Origin: Austropuccinia psidii
Taxonomy: Eukaryota > Basidiomycota > Pucciniomycetes > Pucciniales > Sphaerophragmiaceae
Reading direction: 5' to 3'
Assembly (NCBI GenBank): GCA_023105745.1
Contig: JALGQZ010000013.1
Coordinates: 3,569,501 to 3,633,500 of the forward strand
Length of the DNA: 64,000 bases
Position numbers and translations under genes: made by a program. Shown here piece after piece: positions 61,301 to 64,000 of this stretch. Under the pieces are notes generated by a model, which was not told the DNA's origin, searched no databases, and was given only the letters and a program-made list of their open reading frames with translations. Within the stretch, counting starts at the first letter, position 1. Every line of letters starts with the position of its first letter.

Positions 61301-61814
61301 CCTTAAATATTGACTTTACAGATATGCCATAAAAATGGTATATGTGTATTTTTCCATGGGGCATCCAATGGTATAATTTATTTTACATGTTTATTCATTG
61401 GTTTTTAAGTTAAACCAGTTTTTGTACCAATTTATGGTATTTTTTGTATATTTAAGTAATTATTCTTAATGTATAATTATTCTAAGTAATTTTAATATAA
61501 TTATATTAAAGGTATAATTGTTCTGAGTCTTTTTTGTGACCTTATTGGGTATGTGGTCATATCTCAAAGGCTCACAATTCTCTTGGAAAATAACCAAGTA
61601 TACCTTAATTGGTGTATTGTAGCTCTTATTATAGTAACCCAACTGGTAAAACTGCACCCAGGGCTTTTAACAATGCTCACCACCACTATTCCTCATAGTA
61701 AATCCCTTACATTATCTATTAGAAACCCTTTTTAAGCTTAGCTATTTGTGTCACAGTCAGATTTGAAGTTGTATATACTTTTATTTACCACTTCATCATA
61801 GACTCAGCCTGAGA
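58371..61814 (+). repeat. 5' LTR, family L2, split by a nested LTR
   Basis: 58371-59551 and 61582-61814 together make about 1.4 kb that matches the L2 LTR at 16313. It starts TGTCAGCCTGTGACTC and ends CAGCCTGAGA, where relatives have CCTGACA. Confidence 0.85.
59552..61576 (+). mobile_element. Solo LTR, family L3, nested in an L2 LTR
   Basis: 2025 bp from TGTAAGGTTTGACTATG to CTCAAAGGCTCACA, with a perfect target duplication ATTCT (59547-59551 and 61577-61581). Removing it restores the L2 sequence, as judged from the copies at 16313 and 44935. It is close to the solo LTR at 47144-49092 over the whole length. Confidence 0.92.
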
Positions 61815-61815
61815 A

Positions 61816-61833
61816 TTTGGGGGCCTGGCCATG
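61816..61833 (+). other. Primer-binding site of the second gypsy element
   Basis: TTTGGGGGCCTGGCCATG lies two bases after the LTR end. It differs at two positions from the site of the L1 element at 32571, suggesting the same tRNA primer. Confidence 0.55.
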
Positions 61834-62463
61834 TATTTTGAACTTTTTTTGACTAAATTTGGTGTAAAAGTGAGTTTTATATCTTTTTTTTCTTCTTTAA
61901 CATCATTTTTTCTTCTTTTAGGCATAAAATCTCAAAGAAAATAATATATTACATATTATATATTATTCTTTTTGAGTGGTATATAATAATATAACACTTC
62001 CTTTTTCCTTTTTATTGCTTTTTGATGTGGTTTGATTATAACTTAATCACCACAAGAATATTTTGGGTGTGTTTCTGATATAAAAACAATTACACCCTTG
62101 GTAAATTCCTTTTCTAATTAAAAAAACCCTCAGTACTGTAAATAACAGTTCAGAGGTGTGGTTGGACATATTGATAATTTCAATTTTCCATTACATAACC
62201 ACTAATAAGATTACACTTGTTAATTACAAGTTAATCTTTGACATATTGGGATACAAACTGTACACCATAAATTAACAAAGCAGTATTTTTAATGTGTGAT
62301 TGATAATTTTAATTATCTATCATAATACAGAGGCATAAGATAGTAATATATTGTTCAGGTGCCATTTCTAGACATGCAAACAGCAATTTAGGAAGTCTTA
62401 ACTGACATAAGTCCTCATTTCCTTTTATTCAGTCAAAGAAAACTTCATCTCACTTGAAACCCA

Positions 62464-63486
62464 GTGATACCTTCAGAAGCAGAAGGAAACAAGGGAAAAG
62501 GAAAAAGGTACAGTAAAAGCATCATCACCACCAAGAAGCAGACACCAATTGCCACTCAGAGGAGTAGGAAACCAAGCAACTCTGCCTCTATACCAGGTAA
62601 ACCAACCTTGATAACTTGTACAGGGAAGATTACAGTAATTAACCCAGTTGTAACTTCTAAAGGCAAATTGCCCAAAGCAGTAGTGAAAAAATTTGTACAA
62701 GGCACAGTCAAAGGTAAATACCCTAAGAGCATAAAGTTTTTGTCTACTTGCATACACTGATATTTACCCTGTACACCTCAGGAACCAGCCAGAGAACAGA
62801 CAAGGCCTGTTCAAAACCAGAAGACCAGGAACAGGACATCTTTTACACAGTGGTGGATGGCAAGAGACTTGGGGAAATCATACCCACTGTGCCATTCACC
62901 TTCCAATTCAATAGAAACCTCAAACCAGAGGACTGGAAGGATATGGATCAAGTTCTTAAGATCCACAAGCTCCTCAAAGATCTATTCCAATGGAGAATGG
63001 ACAACAAGAGGTTCAACCTAGAATCACACTGGGCAGAATTTGGAGAAAGTTGCCAGAGGATATGTCTCAATGAGATACTGTTCAAAGACCTTATGGTAAT
63101 CACCAAAAATGGAATGGCAACAGGCAGTTCAAACTCCTGGAGGAGAGGGAAACCAGGATAAGGGAAAATAAAGCCACTATCCAAGCTATAGACAAAAAAT
63201 TGAACCAGACAGAGCCTACTCTGATTCCTTCAGGTTCACAAGGAGTAGACCAACCAAACTCTCCAGTGGCTTAAAACATTCAGGAACTAGCAGATAGATG
63301 GCCAAGAGTCACCATTATTCACAATCCCAGCTGGTTTCCAGGAGAAGACAAGAATACAAAGGGAAATACAAGACATCTTTCAACCACAGGCAGAAAAAGT
63401 CAGAACCAATGATTCAGAAGCTGTTGGACTTGGTGAAAGACATAAACAAAGCCAGAAATAGTTGTAAATACTTCCAGAATCAGTAG
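62464..63486 (+). pseudogene. Gag region of the second gypsy element
   Basis: A basic, Lys/Ser/Thr-rich N-terminal part (62464-62760) is followed in another frame (62748-63161) by a segment with VVDGKRLGEIIPTVPFTFQF, NLKPEDWKDMDQVL and KLLKDLFQWRMDNKRFNL, recognised from rust gypsy Gag proteins. Further text (TLIPSGSQGVDQPNSPV, then SQLVSRRRQEYKGKYKTSF at 63298-63486) continues in shifted frames with stops. Gag would build the particle core; the frame breaks make this copy defective. From 63490 to 64000 Lys/Glu/Gln-rich coding pieces continue without a full open frame. Confidence 0.65.
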
Positions 63487-64000
63487 CCCTACTAATAGAA
63501 ATAGTACCCCCACTCAGAATGAACACAATGTTGTTACACCTGAGAATAACTCAAAAATTAATAAAATATGGTTAAAAATGTCCCAATTTGCAGTGAAAAC
63601 TCAAGAGAAGTTTGATGAAATCCATAGGAGAAATGAAAGGTTGAAACAATTGACAAAATTACATGAGGCTACAATAAAAGCCATCCAAGAGAGAGCTGCA
63701 ACAAATTATGAAAAGCCTCTGAAGAAACCAATAAAAGACTAAATATAGTATTTGAAAAGCAATATTACTGCAAGAGGGATAGGTATTGTCTGGATCAAGA
63801 CATAAACGAATTTTTTAATATATACCAAAACATGAAGCCTCAACCACAAGGCCATGCTTTGAATAATCCATACCAAGAGGACATCAAACCATATGTCTTG
63901 TTGGATAATAAGCCAAGATCTCTATCACAATACCAAGATGGAGATAACATGACTTATTCAGGGAAGGAAGCACCGGAACAGCTTCCAGAGGCCTCAAGTT

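Larger units (their letters stand above)
58371..64000 (+). mobile_element. Second Ty3/gypsy-type element, 5' part, runs off window
   Basis: An L2 LTR (58371-61814, interrupted by a solo L3 LTR) is followed by a primer-binding site and a gag-type region that continues past the window. It shows that the L2 repeats elsewhere in the window are LTRs of this family. Stops in gag and the LTR insertion mean this copy is inactive. Pol would lie beyond 64000. Confidence 0.8.

Overview
The window looks like nuclear DNA of a basidiomycete rust fungus (Pucciniales). It is very AT-rich, its genes have many short GT-AG introns (38-99 nt, one of 180 nt), and most of it is nested transposon sequence. The Ty3/gypsy proteins and the Tet-like 2OG-Fe(II) dioxygenase remnant resemble rust proteins I know; the myrtle rust Austropuccinia psidii is my best guess, which is inference and not shown by the sequence.

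Only two host genes look intact. On the minus strand at 5257-8117 is PRP28, a spliceosomal DEAD-box helicase in five exons (843 residues). On the plus strand at 50520-51832 is a Rab2-like GTPase in seven exons (216 residues), one of them a 12-nt microexon. Everything else is transposon-related, repetitive, or empty AT-rich sequence.

Layout. 1-3274: fragments of a long LTR family (called L3 here, starting TGTAAGG) and a broken MULE transposase. 5257-8117: PRP28. 8992-18387: a 9.4-kb PIF/Harbinger element with 25-bp terminal inverted repeats and an ATT target duplication. Its transposase and Myb/SANT-like protein genes flank about 4.9 kb holding two decayed minus-strand genes: a Tet-like 2OG-Fe(II) oxygenase and an Unc13/MUN-domain (Munc13-like) gene that still has introns. 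A solo LTR (family L2, starting TGTCAG) later split the Myb/SANT gene. 18391-29357: AT-rich sequence with a strong hairpin, a dispersed repeat and a ~450-bp tandem array carrying a 1.6-kb insertion. 29358-30724: another L2 LTR. 30775-40706: a nearly full-length chromodomain Ty3/gypsy element (LTR family L1, starting TGTGAG) with multiple stops and frameshifts. 41878-43875: an inverted L1 LTR with part of its leader. 44935-46510: an L2 LTR fragment carrying a 387-bp MITE. 47144-49092: a solo L3 LTR with a perfect target duplication. 53395-58060: a dispersed repeat, T-rich microsatellites and degenerate palindromic repeats. 58371-64000: the 5' part of a second Ty3/gypsy element; its L2 LTR is split by a complete solo L3 LTR, and its gag region runs off the window.

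The most notable item is the Harbinger element. Two unrelated host-type genes lie inside one set of terminal repeats, between the two transposon genes, all of them now decayed. This is either gene capture by a DNA transposon or later insertion into it. The dioxygenase has lost its first iron-binding histidine, and the transposase has lost its catalytic glutamate.
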